Source of the DNA: Loktanella sp. 3ANDIMAR09
GTDB lineage: Bacteria > Pseudomonadota > Alphaproteobacteria > Rhodobacterales > Rhodobacteraceae
Direction of reading: 5' to 3'
Assembly (NCBI RefSeq): GCF_001420005.1
Contig: NZ_LJAK01000006.1
Span: 186,001-250,000 of the forward strand
DNA: 64,000 nt
The notes under the pieces were generated by a model. That model saw nothing but the letters and a program-made list of their open reading frames with translations, had not been told where the DNA came from and did no database searches. Below, one piece after another: positions 35,313 to 44,411 of this stretch. The first letter of the stretch is position 1, and each line of letters begins with the position of its first letter. Made by a program: the position numbers and the translations under genes.

Positions 35313-36779
35313 ATGCTCGATTCACAGACCCATAACAAAGGCATGTTCATCGGCGGCAACTGGGTGTCCTCGAACACCACGTTCGATGACATAAACCCGT
35401 CCACGGGCGATGTCTGGGCGCAGGTCCCCGACGGCGGCCGCGCCGAGGCACGCGATGCGATCAATGCAGCGCAGGCAGCCTTTCCAGCCTGGGCAGGGCT
35501 TCATTTTCAGGACCGCGCCCGCATCCTGCTGCGCGCCGCCGACGTCTGGGAGGCGCGCAAGGCCGATTTCGTTGCCGCCGCACAGGCCGAAGGCGGCGGC
35601 TGGTTCGGCAAGGGCATGTTCGAGGCGGGCTATGTCCCAGAGGTGTTCCGCGCCGCAGCCGCCATGTGTTACAACGCGGTGGGTGAAATGCTGCCGTCGC
35701 AACACGGCAAGGTGTCGATGGTCGAACGGGTCCCGATGGGCGTGATCAGCGTCATCAGCCCGTGGAACATGCCCGGCATCCTGACGGCGCGCGGGTTTGC
35801 CTTTCCGCTCGCAGCGGGCAACACCATCGTGCTGAAACCGTCAGAGGACACGCCCTATGCGGGCGGTCTGTTCTTTGCTGAAATCATGCAAGAGGCGGGC
35901 ATCCCCAAGGGCGTGTTCAACGTCGTGACCTGTTCGCGCGAACGCGTGGGGGAAATGGGCGACGAACTGGTGGAAAACCCGTTGGTCAAGGGCATCTCGT
36001 TCACCGGGTCCACACCCGTGGGTCGTCAGATCGCGGCCAAGGCGGGCGCGCACCTGAAAAAGGCCTGTGTCGAACTGGGTGGCAAGGACAGCCTGATCGT
36101 GCTGGAGGACGCCGACATGGACCGTGCGACCTCTGCCGCGAGTTTCGGCAGCTTCATGCATCAGGGCCAGATCTGCATGTCCGTCGAAAAGGTGCTGGTC
36201 CACGAAAGCATCTACGCCGATTTCCTGCGCCAGTTCGTCGCCCGCGCGGCCAAGCTGAAAACCGGGGACACGGCGGACAAGTCCAACGTGATCGGCCCCC
36301 TGATCAACGACCGTCAGGTCGAACGGGTGAAATTCCAGATCGAGGACGCGCTGGCCAAGGGGGCCAAGGCGGTTCTGGGCGGTCGCGTCTGGGACAGGTT
36401 CGTGGAACCCACGATTCTGACCAACGTGACCCCCGACATGGCGGTCTGGCAGGAAGAAACCTTTGGCCCCGTGGCGGTCGTCGTCCCGTTCAGCACGGAC
36501 GCAGAGGCCATCGCCCTGAACAACGACACCGAATACGGGCTGAGTTCGGGCATCATCACGGCCGACGAAAACCGCGCGCTGCATATGTCACGCAAGCTGG
36601 AAACCGGGATGTGCCATGTGAACTGTTCGTCGGTGAATGACGAACCGCACGTGCCGTTTGGCGGCAGCAAGGCATCAGGTGTGGGCAAACACGGGGGGAA
36701 ATGGTCGATGGAAACCTTTACCGAAACGCGCTGGATCACGCTTGATCGCGGCGGCCGTCCGTTCCCGCCGGTGTTCTGA
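35313..36779 (+). CDS. aldehyde dehydrogenase (benzaldehyde/vanillin dehydrogenase-like)
   Basis: 488 residues from the ATG at 35313, with AAAGGA 6 bases upstream; the start lies one base after the livF-type stop. The ALDH landmarks are ISPWNMPGILTARG, FTGSTPVGRQIA, CVELGGKDSLIVLEDADMD (catalytic Glu), HQGQICMSVEK (catalytic Cys) and HVPFGGSKASGVGKHGG. It shares the GQICMS active-site string with the ALDH at 28942, but the two differ widely elsewhere, so they are not a recent duplication. It probably oxidises the aldehyde produced by the following SDR. Confidence 0.87.
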   Translation: MLDSQTHNKGMFIGGNWVSSNTTFDDINPSTGDVWAQVPDGGRAEARDAINAAQAAFPAWAGLHFQDRARILLRAADVWEARKADFVAAAQAEGGGWFGKGMFEAGYVPEVFRAAAAMCYNAVGEMLPSQHGKVSMVERVPMGVISVISPWNMPGILTARGFAFPLAAGNTIVLKPSEDTPYAGGLFFAEIMQEAGIPKGVFNVVTCSRERVGEMGDELVENPLVKGISFTGSTPVGRQIAAKAGAHLKKACVELGGKDSLIVLEDADMDRATSAASFGSFMHQGQICMSVEKVLVHESIYADFLRQFVARAAKLKTGDTADKSNVIGPLINDRQVERVKFQIEDALAKGAKAVLGGRVWDRFVEPTILTNVTPDMAVWQEETFGPVAVVVPFSTDAEAIALNNDTEYGLSSGIITADENRALHMSRKLETGMCHVNCSSVNDEPHVPFGGSKASGVGKHGGKWSMETFTETRWITLDRGGRPFPPVF

Positions 36780-37585
36780 TGGGCTGGGAACGCGCACCCC
36801 TGCTGCGGGGCAAAACGATTGTCGTCACTGGATCGGCTTCCGGTATCGGGCTGGAAACCGCACGGGTCTGCACCGCGATGGGGGCCCGCGTGCTGGGGAT
36901 CGACGTGACCAAACGGTTCGACCATGTCGAGGAATTCTACCGGGCCGATCTGTCTGACGGGGCCACCATCGACGCGCTGATCGACGCCCTGCCGGACGGC
37001 ATCGACGGGCTGGCAAATATCGCGGGGCTGCCGCCCACCGCCCCGGCAGACAAGGTGCTGGCGGTCAACCTTTTTGGCCTGAAACACCTGACACAGGGTC
37101 TGATCGCGAAAATGAACGACGGGGCCAGTATCGTGAACCTCGCCTCGCTCGCGGGCTTCGGATGGGCTGACGCGATCCCCGCGATCCGCGTCAGCGAGGG
37201 CGTGCATGTCGACGATGCGGCGCGCTTTGCCCAGACGCATCAGATCACCAACGCAGGCGGGCGCAGCTACTTTTTCTCCAAGGAGGCGCTGATCGCCTGG
37301 ACGTTGCAGAACCGCTGGACCTGGCGCGAGCGCGGCATCCGCATGAACACGGTCAGCCCCGGCCCGGTCGATACCCCGATCCTGGGTGATTTTCTGGAAA
37401 CGCTGGGGGCCCGCGCCGAGGAAGACGCCCGCGTCATGGACCGCCCCGGCACGCCGGCCGACCTCGCGCCCATCATCGCATTTCTGCTGTCGGACATGAC
37501 CACCTGGATCCGCGGCACCAACATCCCCGCCGACGGCGGCATGTCATCAAACATCCTGTGCGACATGCACGGGCTGTCATCATAA
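36779..37585 (+). CDS. SDR, coniferyl-alcohol dehydrogenase-like
   Basis: 268 residues. The cofactor motif is TGSASGIG and an Asp follows at the end of the second strand (LGIDVTK), which suggests NAD. The active-site Tyr-x-x-x-Lys is in SYFFSKEALIAWTLQ. The stretch TWRERGIRMNTVSPGPVDTPIL and the acidic helix after it are typical of coniferyl-alcohol dehydrogenase (CalA) and 3-alpha-hydroxysteroid dehydrogenase-like SDRs. Its start overlaps the ALDH stop by one base. An alcohol-to-aldehyde-to-acid sequence with the ALDH before it is the natural reading. Confidence 0.78.
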   Translation: MGWERAPLLRGKTIVVTGSASGIGLETARVCTAMGARVLGIDVTKRFDHVEEFYRADLSDGATIDALIDALPDGIDGLANIAGLPPTAPADKVLAVNLFGLKHLTQGLIAKMNDGASIVNLASLAGFGWADAIPAIRVSEGVHVDDAARFAQTHQITNAGGRSYFFSKEALIAWTLQNRWTWRERGIRMNTVSPGPVDTPILGDFLETLGARAEEDARVMDRPGTPADLAPIIAFLLSDMTTWIRGTNIPADGGMSSNILCDMHGLSS

Positions 37586-37598
37586 GGGAGGCCACATC

Positions 37599-39179
37599 AT
37601 GTCTGCATTGGCTTGGATCATCATCATCCTCATCGTGGCGGCGATCATCATTGCGCTGGCCGCGTCATTCTACCAGCGCGCCACGAACGAGGTCGCATTG
37701 GTGCGCACTGGTCTGGGTGGCCGCCGCGTCGTGATCGACGGCGGCACATTGGCGATCCCCTATTTCCACGAAATCAACCGCGTCAACATGCAGACCCTGC
37801 GCATGGACGTGGCAAGATCCGGTGAATCGTCGTTGATCACCAAGGACCGCCTGCGTGTCGATGTCGGTGCCGAATTCTATGCCAGCGTGACGCCCAACGA
37901 CGATGCGGTCACCCGGGCGGCCCAAACACTTGGCAAACGGGTGTTCCAGCCAGACCAGCTCAAGGGTCTGATCGACGGCATGATGATCGACGCGTTGCGG
38001 TCGGTGGCCGCACAGATGACCATGGATGAGTTGCACGAAAACCGCGCCAGCTTCGTCAGACAGGTGCGCGAGGCACTGACCGACACGCTGGCGAACTATG
38101 GTTTGCAGCTGGACTCCGTGTCTCTGACCGCGCTCGACCAGACCCCGTTCGCCGCACTGGATGAAAACAACGCCTTCAACGCCGTGGGCATGCGCAAACT
38201 GGCCGAGGTCATCGCCAAGTCCAAGAAGGAACGCGCCGAGATCGAAGGTGACAGCCAGGTCAGCGTCGCCCGCGCCGCCATGGAATCCGAACGGCGCAAA
38301 CTGGAAATCAACCTTGACCAGCGCCGCGCCGAAATCGCGCAGGCGCAGGAAATCGAAACCCTGATCGCGGCGCAATTGTCCGAAATCGCGGCGCGCAAGG
38401 CCGACAGCGAACGCAGCGCAGCACAGGCCCGCATCCAGATGGAACAGGATATTGCCGCCGCCGATATCGCCAAGGAACAGGCCCTGCGCCAGGCGGAAAT
38501 CGCCCAGGCGCTGGCACTCGACATGGCCGAGCAGGACAGCCACATTTCGCGTGCCGCCAAATCCCAGGAAGAAAGCCGCGCCCAGACCGAGGCGGACACC
38601 GCGCGGATCGCAGCCGTGCAGGCGGCAGAGGCGCTCTTGACCGCCCGGCAGATGGCCGAGGCCGAACGCCGCAAGGCGCTGGCCCTGATTGCGGCGCAGG
38701 AACAGGCCGAGGCGACCGCCGCCCGCGCCCGGATCATGGCCGCAAGTGACAAGGCCACCGCCGCCGACAAGACCGCCGCCAAACGCGAAGAAGCCGAGGC
38801 GATCAAGGCTGTCAGACTGGCCGAGACAGAGGCGCATCTGGCCCAGATCAATGCTGAGAATGCCCGTTCAGAGGCGCAGGTCGCCATGGAACTGGAACTG
38901 GCACGATTGGGGGCCCTGCCAAAGATCCTGTCCGAAATGGTCAAACCCGCCGAAAAGATCACCGGCATCTCGATCAACCAGATGACGGGTCTTGATCGCA
39001 ACTCTGGCAGTGCAGCGACGTCGCCGATCAATCAGACGGTCGATGCGATCATGGACATGGCCGTGTCCCTGCCCGCGCTGCAAAAACTGGGGGAATCCAT
39101 CGGCGTCAACGTTGATACGACCCTGACAAGGCCGCAGTCGTCCACGGGCAAACGGTCGCCAGAGACTGGCACGACCTGA
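37599..39179 (+). CDS. flotillin-like SPFH/band 7 protein (YqiK type)
   Basis: 526 residues. There is one N-terminal membrane helix (LAWIIIILIVAAIIIALAASF), then an SPFH domain at about 40-200 (VALVRTGLGGRRVVIDGGTLAIPYFHEINRV), then a very long Ala/Glu/Gln/Arg coiled coil at about 200-440, and a C-terminal part with ITGISINQMTGLDRNSG, which resembles YqiK-type flotillins. It organises membrane microdomains in other bacteria. It follows the SDR by 13 bases with its own AAGGGAGG site, so it appears co-transcribed with the aromatic-type operon. No NfeD-type partner gene is adjacent. Confidence 0.88.
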   Translation: MSALAWIIIILIVAAIIIALAASFYQRATNEVALVRTGLGGRRVVIDGGTLAIPYFHEINRVNMQTLRMDVARSGESSLITKDRLRVDVGAEFYASVTPNDDAVTRAAQTLGKRVFQPDQLKGLIDGMMIDALRSVAAQMTMDELHENRASFVRQVREALTDTLANYGLQLDSVSLTALDQTPFAALDENNAFNAVGMRKLAEVIAKSKKERAEIEGDSQVSVARAAMESERRKLEINLDQRRAEIAQAQEIETLIAAQLSEIAARKADSERSAAQARIQMEQDIAAADIAKEQALRQAEIAQALALDMAEQDSHISRAAKSQEESRAQTEADTARIAAVQAAEALLTARQMAEAERRKALALIAAQEQAEATAARARIMAASDKATAADKTAAKREEAEAIKAVRLAETEAHLAQINAENARSEAQVAMELELARLGALPKILSEMVKPAEKITGISINQMTGLDRNSGSAATSPINQTVDAIMDMAVSLPALQKLGESIGVNVDTTLTRPQSSTGKRSPETGTT

Positions 39180-39565
39180 CGCACGCGGGGACCGGGCGCG
39201 CGACAGTTACGCCTGGGGCACCATGTCGGTGAAACAGAGCCGGACAGTCTTGCGCCTCGCGGGCGATTGCAGACAGCCCGTGGCCTGAAAGGTTTTGACT
39301 GCGACAGCATAAGCAAAGCCCCGCGCCTGATGCTGGCCTGCGGTGTCATGTCCCTTGCCGCGATCCGAGCATGGAACCTGCGCGCCGCGGTGGGGGCTCG
39401 CGCAAAGAACTGGCCTTGGCGAAAACCTGACGCCACAGGACGGCTATCGCGATAGACCCGCCCTGCACTGGCGGCACATGATACGCCCTCCGCCAGACCC
39501 GGTCGCCTTGGGCCGGTCGTTCGGCGAACCGCCACCGATGCATGCGATTGAAACAGCTCTCCGGG
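39180..39565. other. non-coding gap between convergent operons
   Basis: 386 bases between the flotillin stop and the uxaA stop. Short frames run through it but none has a ribosome site or plausible product. A perfect 12-base palindrome, CTATCGCGATAG, lies at 39444-39455. No clear terminator hairpin with a T-run was found for either operon. Confidence 0.5.
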
Positions 39566-41089
39566 TCACATCACTGCTCCGATTTGCCAGGGCACGAATT
39601 CGTTGTCACCAAGGCCCAGCGCCTCTGACCTGGTCGTTTGCCCCGATGCGGTGGCGCGGATCAGGTCAAAGATTTCGCGCCCCTTGCGGGCAAGCGTGGT
39701 GCCGCCGGACAGGATGTCGCCGGTGTTCAGGTCCATGTCGTCAGGCATCTGGGCAAACAGACGGTCCGACGTGGCCAGCTTGATCGTGGGGGCCGGTTTC
39801 GATCCAAAGGCCGATCCGCGACCCGTCGTGAACACCACGATCTGCGCACCACCCGCGATCTGCCCCGTGGCCGACACCGGGTCGTAGCCTGGTGTATCCA
39901 TGAACACGAAACCGGGCTGCACCACCTGTTCGGCATAATCATAGACCGCCATCAGCGGGGTCGCCCCGGCCTTGGCCGCGGCACCCAGTGACTTTTCAAG
40001 GATCGTGGTGATGCCGCCCTGCTTGTTGCCGGGACTTGGGTTGTTGTCCATCGAACCGCCGTTCAGGGCGGCGTAACCTTCCCACCACTTGATCTGTGCG
40101 ATCAGTTTGTCGGCCACGGCCTGGCTGATCGCACGGCGCAACAGCAATTGTTCGGCCCCGTAGATTTCCGGCGTCTCTGACAGGATCGCGGTGCCGCCTT
40201 GGGCCACGATCAGATCGCTGGCGATACCAAGCGCCGGGTTCGCGGTGATGCTGGAAAACCCGTCGGACCCGCCGCACTGCAATGCGACACGCAGCGCGCT
40301 CATGGGTTGGGGGGTGCGGGTGATGTCATTTACCGCAGGCAGGATCTGCGCCACATGCGCCTTGATCGCGTCCACCGTGGCGCGGGTGCCGCCAGTGTCC
40401 TGAATGGTCAGCGCGTGGAACCGGTCGGTGCCCGCATCACCGAAATGCGATTGCATCCGCGCGATCTGCATGACCTCGCATCCAAGACCGACAAAGACCG
40501 TGGCACCCACGTTCGGGTGGGTGGCATGGCCCCACAGAACCCTGTCCAGAATGTCATAGCCGCGCCCGCTGCCCGCCATGCCGCAACCGGTGCCATGGGC
40601 CAGTGCCACGATACCATCGACATTGCAGTAGTCATCAAGAAGGCCACTGGCCTCGATCTCGGCGGCGGCCCGCCGGATCACCGTGGCCGAGCAGTTCACC
40701 GTCGCCACAAGGGCCACGTAATTGCGCGTGCCGACCCGACCATCGGCGCGGGCATATCCGTCAAAGGTCAGCGCCTCGATCTGCGGGATCGCCGCTTGTG
40801 CTGACGCCAGATCGGCCCCGATGGCGTAATCCTGTTCGGGATTGGCAAAGGCGCAATTGTGGGTATGGACATGCGCACCCGCCGCAATCGCCGCGGTGGC
40901 CCGACCGATGAAGTGTCCGAACTTGACGACCGGCGCGCCCACAGGCATCGCGACACGCGCAACCTTGTGCCCCGACGGGACCGGTGCCACAAGCGGCGCA
41001 CCAAGGCCCAGTGGATCCGTGCCTGCACCAGCACGTTCCGTCAGGACGGCGACCGTATCACCGGGGTGCAGGACCAGCGGATCAATCAT
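39566..41089 (-). CDS. uxaA: altronate dehydratase
   Basis: 507 residues, fused N-terminal SAF domain (about 1-100, with HVHTHNCAF) and C-terminal altronate/galactarate dehydratase domain. It removes water from D-altronate to give 2-keto-3-deoxy-D-gluconate. Landmarks are YARADGRVGTRNYVALVATVNCS, HGTGCGMAGSG, FVGLGCEVMQI and CGGSDGFSSITANPALG. It is the last gene of the hexuronate operon and overlaps the uxuA stop by 8 bases. Its substrate needs tagaturonate reductase (UxaB), which is not visible in this window. Confidence 0.93.
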   Translation of the reverse strand: MIDPLVLHPGDTVAVLTERAGAGTDPLGLGAPLVAPVPSGHKVARVAMPVGAPVVKFGHFIGRATAAIAAGAHVHTHNCAFANPEQDYAIGADLASAQAAIPQIEALTFDGYARADGRVGTRNYVALVATVNCSATVIRRAAAEIEASGLLDDYCNVDGIVALAHGTGCGMAGSGRGYDILDRVLWGHATHPNVGATVFVGLGCEVMQIARMQSHFGDAGTDRFHALTIQDTGGTRATVDAIKAHVAQILPAVNDITRTPQPMSALRVALQCGGSDGFSSITANPALGIASDLIVAQGGTAILSETPEIYGAEQLLLRRAISQAVADKLIAQIKWWEGYAALNGGSMDNNPSPGNKQGGITTILEKSLGAAAKAGATPLMAVYDYAEQVVQPGFVFMDTPGYDPVSATGQIAGGAQIVVFTTGRGSAFGSKPAPTIKLATSDRLFAQMPDDMDLNTGDILSGGTTLARKGREIFDLIRATASGQTTRSEALGLGDNEFVPWQIGAVM

Positions 41090-42254
41090 GGGTCAACGCC
41101 TTGATCACGCCGCGCAGCTCTGCCAGCCCGCGCAGTCGACCGATCAGCGGATAGCCGGGGATCAGGTCGCGGGTCAGGTCCGACAGCATGTGGTGGCCAT
41201 GATCGGGTCGGAACGGGATCGCATGGTCGGCGCGGCCTGCATCGCGGCGGCGCGCCTGTTCGGCCAAGAGCACGCGGATCAGCGCAACCATATCCGTGTC
41301 GCCCTCCAGATGATCCGATTCCGCGAACGATCCATCCGGGTCCTTTCGGACGTTGCGCAGGTGCGCGAAATGAATGCGGTCCGCCACTCGGGCCGCAATC
41401 GCGGGCACGTCATTTGCGGGATTTGCCCCGAGAGAGCCGGAACACAGCGTGATCCCGTTCGCAGGGCTGTCGTGCGCCTTCAGCACCCAATCAAGATCCG
41501 CACCGTCAGACACGATGCGCGGCAGACCCAGAATGTCACGGGGCGGGTCATCGGGATGCACGCACAGCCGCACTCCCAGATCTTCGGCGGTCGGCACCAC
41601 CTCGTCCAGGAACCGCTTGTAGTGACCGCGTAAGGCGTCGCGGTCGATGCCATCGTATCCCGCGAGGGCCGTTTTCAGACCCGCTGTATCGTAACGGTCG
41701 AACGCCCCCGGCAATCCCGCCATGATCGCAGACAGCAAACCAGCGCGGTCGTCCTCTGTCGCTGCCTGAAACCAGGCCGCAGCCTTGGCCAGCACTTCGG
41801 GGCTGTAGTCATCTTCTGCCGCGCGGCGTCCCAGCATGTGAATTTCAAACGCGGCCATGCGCACGGCGTCGAACCGCAGGCAGGTGGCACCGCCGGGGAC
41901 AGGGGCCGCCAGATCGGTACGCGTCCAATCCAGCAACGGCATGAAGTTGTAACAGATCGTGGTCACGCCTTCGGCCGCGAGATTGGCCATGGACTGACGG
42001 TAGTTGGCAAAGAGGTTGGTCAGATCGCCCTCGCCCGTCTTGATCCGCTCGTGGACCGGCAGGCTCTCGACCACGACCCAATCGAACCCCGCGTCCACGA
42101 TCTGACGCTTGCGCGCGGCAATCGCGTCTTGCGGCCAGACCTCGCCGTAGGGGATGCCGTGCAGCGCGGTGACGATGCCCCGCGCGCCGGTCTGTGCCAC
42201 TTCACCCAGCGAAATGCTGTCGAATTCTCCGTACCAGCGCCAACTTTCGATCAT
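41082..42254 (-). CDS. uxuA: mannonate dehydratase
   Basis: 390 residues, close to the usual length, TIM-barrel of the xylose-isomerase-like group. It opens MIESWRWYGEFDSISLGEVAQTGA, and residues such as VCVHPDDPPRDILGLPRIV and TLCSGSLGANPANDVP are characteristic. It dehydrates D-mannonate to 2-keto-3-deoxy-D-gluconate. It overlaps uxuB by 4 bases upstream (ATGA) and uxaA by 8 bases downstream, so translation is coupled. Confidence 0.94.
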   Translation of the reverse strand: MIESWRWYGEFDSISLGEVAQTGARGIVTALHGIPYGEVWPQDAIAARKRQIVDAGFDWVVVESLPVHERIKTGEGDLTNLFANYRQSMANLAAEGVTTICYNFMPLLDWTRTDLAAPVPGGATCLRFDAVRMAAFEIHMLGRRAAEDDYSPEVLAKAAAWFQAATEDDRAGLLSAIMAGLPGAFDRYDTAGLKTALAGYDGIDRDALRGHYKRFLDEVVPTAEDLGVRLCVHPDDPPRDILGLPRIVSDGADLDWVLKAHDSPANGITLCSGSLGANPANDVPAIAARVADRIHFAHLRNVRKDPDGSFAESDHLEGDTDMVALIRVLLAEQARRRDAGRADHAIPFRPDHGHHMLSDLTRDLIPGYPLIGRLRGLAELRGVIKALTHD

Positions 42255-43660
42255 CGGACGACCCTCTTGATTCCCGCACGGACACCGTCCTGCCAGATGA
42301 CCGTTGCGGCCTGCGTCACAGGCCCCTGCAAACGATCAACCAGATCGCGGGGAAAGATGTCCTGGACCGACAACAAGGCCGCGACGATACCGGCAGGGTC
42401 CGCCTGGGACTGTACCAGGGCATGCAGACGGTCGGCCATGGGATCGCGCAGGTCGATGGGCTGTCCTGCCTCGTCCGTGCCGCTTACATAGCGCATCCAG
42501 GCGGCGATGGCCGTGCAAAGTCCCTCGACGGGTCGGCCCGCATCCAGGTTGTCGCGCACCGTGCCCAGGATGCGTTGTGGCAGTTTCTGGCTGCCGTCCA
42601 TCGCGATCTGCCAGGTCCGGTGACGGATCGCGGGGTTGGCATAGCGGTCCATCAGGGCATCGGCATATTCGGTCAGGCTGACCCCCTGCGGCGCAGTCAC
42701 GGCGGGCGAAATTTCGGACCACAGGGTCCGCACATAGGCGGCGAAATCCGGGTCCGCGACGGTGTCCGCGATGGTCTCGTGCCCTGCCAGATAGCCGGTA
42801 TAGGCCAGCGCGGAATGGGTGCCGTTCAGCATCCGCAGCTTCATGTCCTCGTGCGCGGTGACGTCCGCCACAAGTTCGACACCCGCCGCCTTCAGGTCGG
42901 GGCGGGCGCCACCGACGAAATCATCCTCGACGGCCCATTGCGAAAACGGCTCGTGCAGCACTGGTGCTGCGTCGGGGATGCCGGTCAGGGCAGTCACACG
43001 CGCGATGTCGGCCTGAGTGGTTGCGGGGGTGATCCGGTCCACCATCGTTGACGGAAACCTGCCCTCGGCTGCAATCCAGTCCGCAAGCGGCGGATCAATC
43101 TGCCGGGCGAGTTGCAACACCATTTCGCGCACAAGCCTGCCGTTGTTTGGCAGGTTGTCACAGGTCAGCACCGTAAAGGGAGGCGTGCCCGCAGCCCTGC
43201 GCCGCGCCAGCGCCCGCACCAGAAACCCCGGTGCAGACACGGGCAGGTCCTGCGACAGATCGTGCCGGATATCGGGATGATCAAGGTTCAACGCACCGGT
43301 CGCGGGATTGTGGCAATAGCCCTTTTCCGTGACCGTCAGCGTGACGATCCGGACGCCGGGATCGGTCATCACAGCCAGCACCGCTTCGGGATCTTCCGGC
43401 GCGACAAGCACGTCGTTGAGCAGCGTGATATCGCGCGTCTGCTCGCCTTCGGGGGCCAGTGTGACCGAGGTGTAGTGCCAGTCACGCAGGCGCAGCGCGT
43501 CGCGGGTGTCGGGGCTGCGCAGGGACACGCCCACGATGCCCCAGTCCCCACCCGATGCCGCCATCGCGTCGGCCACATACACGCATCCGAATGCGCGAAA
43601 GAAAGCGCCAAGTCCCAGATGGACGATGCCGGTTGCCGGACGCGCCACCGCGTCATTCAT
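42251..43660 (-). CDS. uxuB: fructuronate reductase (mannitol dehydrogenase family)
   Basis: 469 residues from the ATG at 43660, 7 bases after the kduD stop; the frame is open much further upstream but that part lies over kduD. It begins with a Rossmann segment (GIVHLGLGAFFRAFGCVYV) and later shows VTEKGYCHNP, TCDNLPNNG, MVDRITPATT and the catalytic Lys region EDMKLRMLNGTHSALAY. The family includes UxuB, UxaB and mannitol dehydrogenase. With uxuA adjacent, reduction of D-fructuronate to D-mannonate is the likely reaction. It may also act on tagaturonate, since no UxaB is nearby (inference). Confidence 0.88.
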   Translation of the reverse strand: MNDAVARPATGIVHLGLGAFFRAFGCVYVADAMAASGGDWGIVGVSLRSPDTRDALRLRDWHYTSVTLAPEGEQTRDITLLNDVLVAPEDPEAVLAVMTDPGVRIVTLTVTEKGYCHNPATGALNLDHPDIRHDLSQDLPVSAPGFLVRALARRRAAGTPPFTVLTCDNLPNNGRLVREMVLQLARQIDPPLADWIAAEGRFPSTMVDRITPATTQADIARVTALTGIPDAAPVLHEPFSQWAVEDDFVGGARPDLKAAGVELVADVTAHEDMKLRMLNGTHSALAYTGYLAGHETIADTVADPDFAAYVRTLWSEISPAVTAPQGVSLTEYADALMDRYANPAIRHRTWQIAMDGSQKLPQRILGTVRDNLDAGRPVEGLCTAIAAWMRYVSGTDEAGQPIDLRDPMADRLHALVQSQADPAGIVAALLSVQDIFPRDLVDRLQGPVTQAATVIWQDGVRAGIKRVVR

Positions 43661-43667
43661 TTGACCG

Positions 43668-44411
43668 TCAGCGGGCAAGCCAGCCTCCATCCACGTTGAG
43701 GATCGCGCCATGCACATATCCAGCCGCAGGCGAGCACAGATAAACCGCAGCCCCGGCGATGTCCGATGCCGCGCCCCAGCGGCCCGCCGGTATCCGTTCA
43801 AGGATCGCCCTGTTGCGGTCAGGATCGGCGCGCAGCGCCTCGGTGTTGTTGGTTTCGATATAGCCGGGGGCCACGGCATTCACATTGATGCCCTTGGCCG
43901 CCCATTCGTTGGCCAAAAGCTTGGTCAGGCCGGCGACACCGTGTTTGGACGCGGTATAGCTTGGCACGCGGATGCCACCTTGAAACGACAACAACGACGC
44001 GATGTTGACCACGCGGCCCGTGCCCCCCCGCGCGAGGATCGCCCGCGCAAAGGCCTGTGTCGTAAAGAACAGCGCCTTGAGGTTCACATCCATCACCGCG
44101 TCCCAGTCCGCTTCGGTGAAATCGACCGCGTCGTTGCGCCGGATGATACCGGCGTTGTTGATCAGAATGTCGATGGGCTGGTCGTCGAACAGCCCCTGCC
44201 CCGCCATCGGACCCGCGAAATCCACCAGCACGGACGTTGCGGCACCGCCCGCATCCGTAATCATCGCGACTGTCTCGTCGCAGTCACGACGGCCCGCGCA
44301 GATCACCTCTGCGCCGGCCTGCGCCAGACCGACCGCGATGGCTTGTCCGATGCCGGTGTTGGCCCCGGTGACCAGCGCACGGCGGCCTGTCAGATCGAAC
44401 GGCGTGCTCAC
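43668..44411 (-). CDS. kduD: 2-keto-3-deoxygluconate 5-dehydrogenase (SDR)
   Basis: 247 residues. The start is GTG at 44411, overlapping the kduI stop (GTGA). It has the cofactor motif TGANTGIG, NNAGIIRR, the catalytic Ser in NIASLLSFQGG and Tyr/Lys in SYTASKHGV, plus the APGYIETNNTEALRAD loop typical of KduD. It reduces 2,5-diketo-3-deoxygluconate to 2-keto-3-deoxygluconate, the step after KduI in the breakdown of unsaturated uronates. Confidence 0.92.
   Translation of the reverse strand: MSTPFDLTGRRALVTGANTGIGQAIAVGLAQAGAEVICAGRRDCDETVAMITDAGGAATSVLVDFAGPMAGQGLFDDQPIDILINNAGIIRRNDAVDFTEADWDAVMDVNLKALFFTTQAFARAILARGGTGRVVNIASLLSFQGGIRVPSYTASKHGVAGLTKLLANEWAAKGINVNAVAPGYIETNNTEALRADPDRNRAILERIPAGRWGAASDIAGAAVYLCSPAAGYVHGAILNVDGGWLAR

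Noticed and set aside
39032-39535. 167-codon minus-strand frame between the flotillin and uxaA genes
   Set aside because: It overlaps the flotillin end, is extremely Arg/Pro/Ser-rich and has no ribosome site or homologous feature.
43661-43879. Upstream extension of the uxuB frame (about 73 codons)
   Set aside because: It overlaps kduD on the same strand and reads as non-protein composition; the ATG at 43660 starts the family N-terminus.
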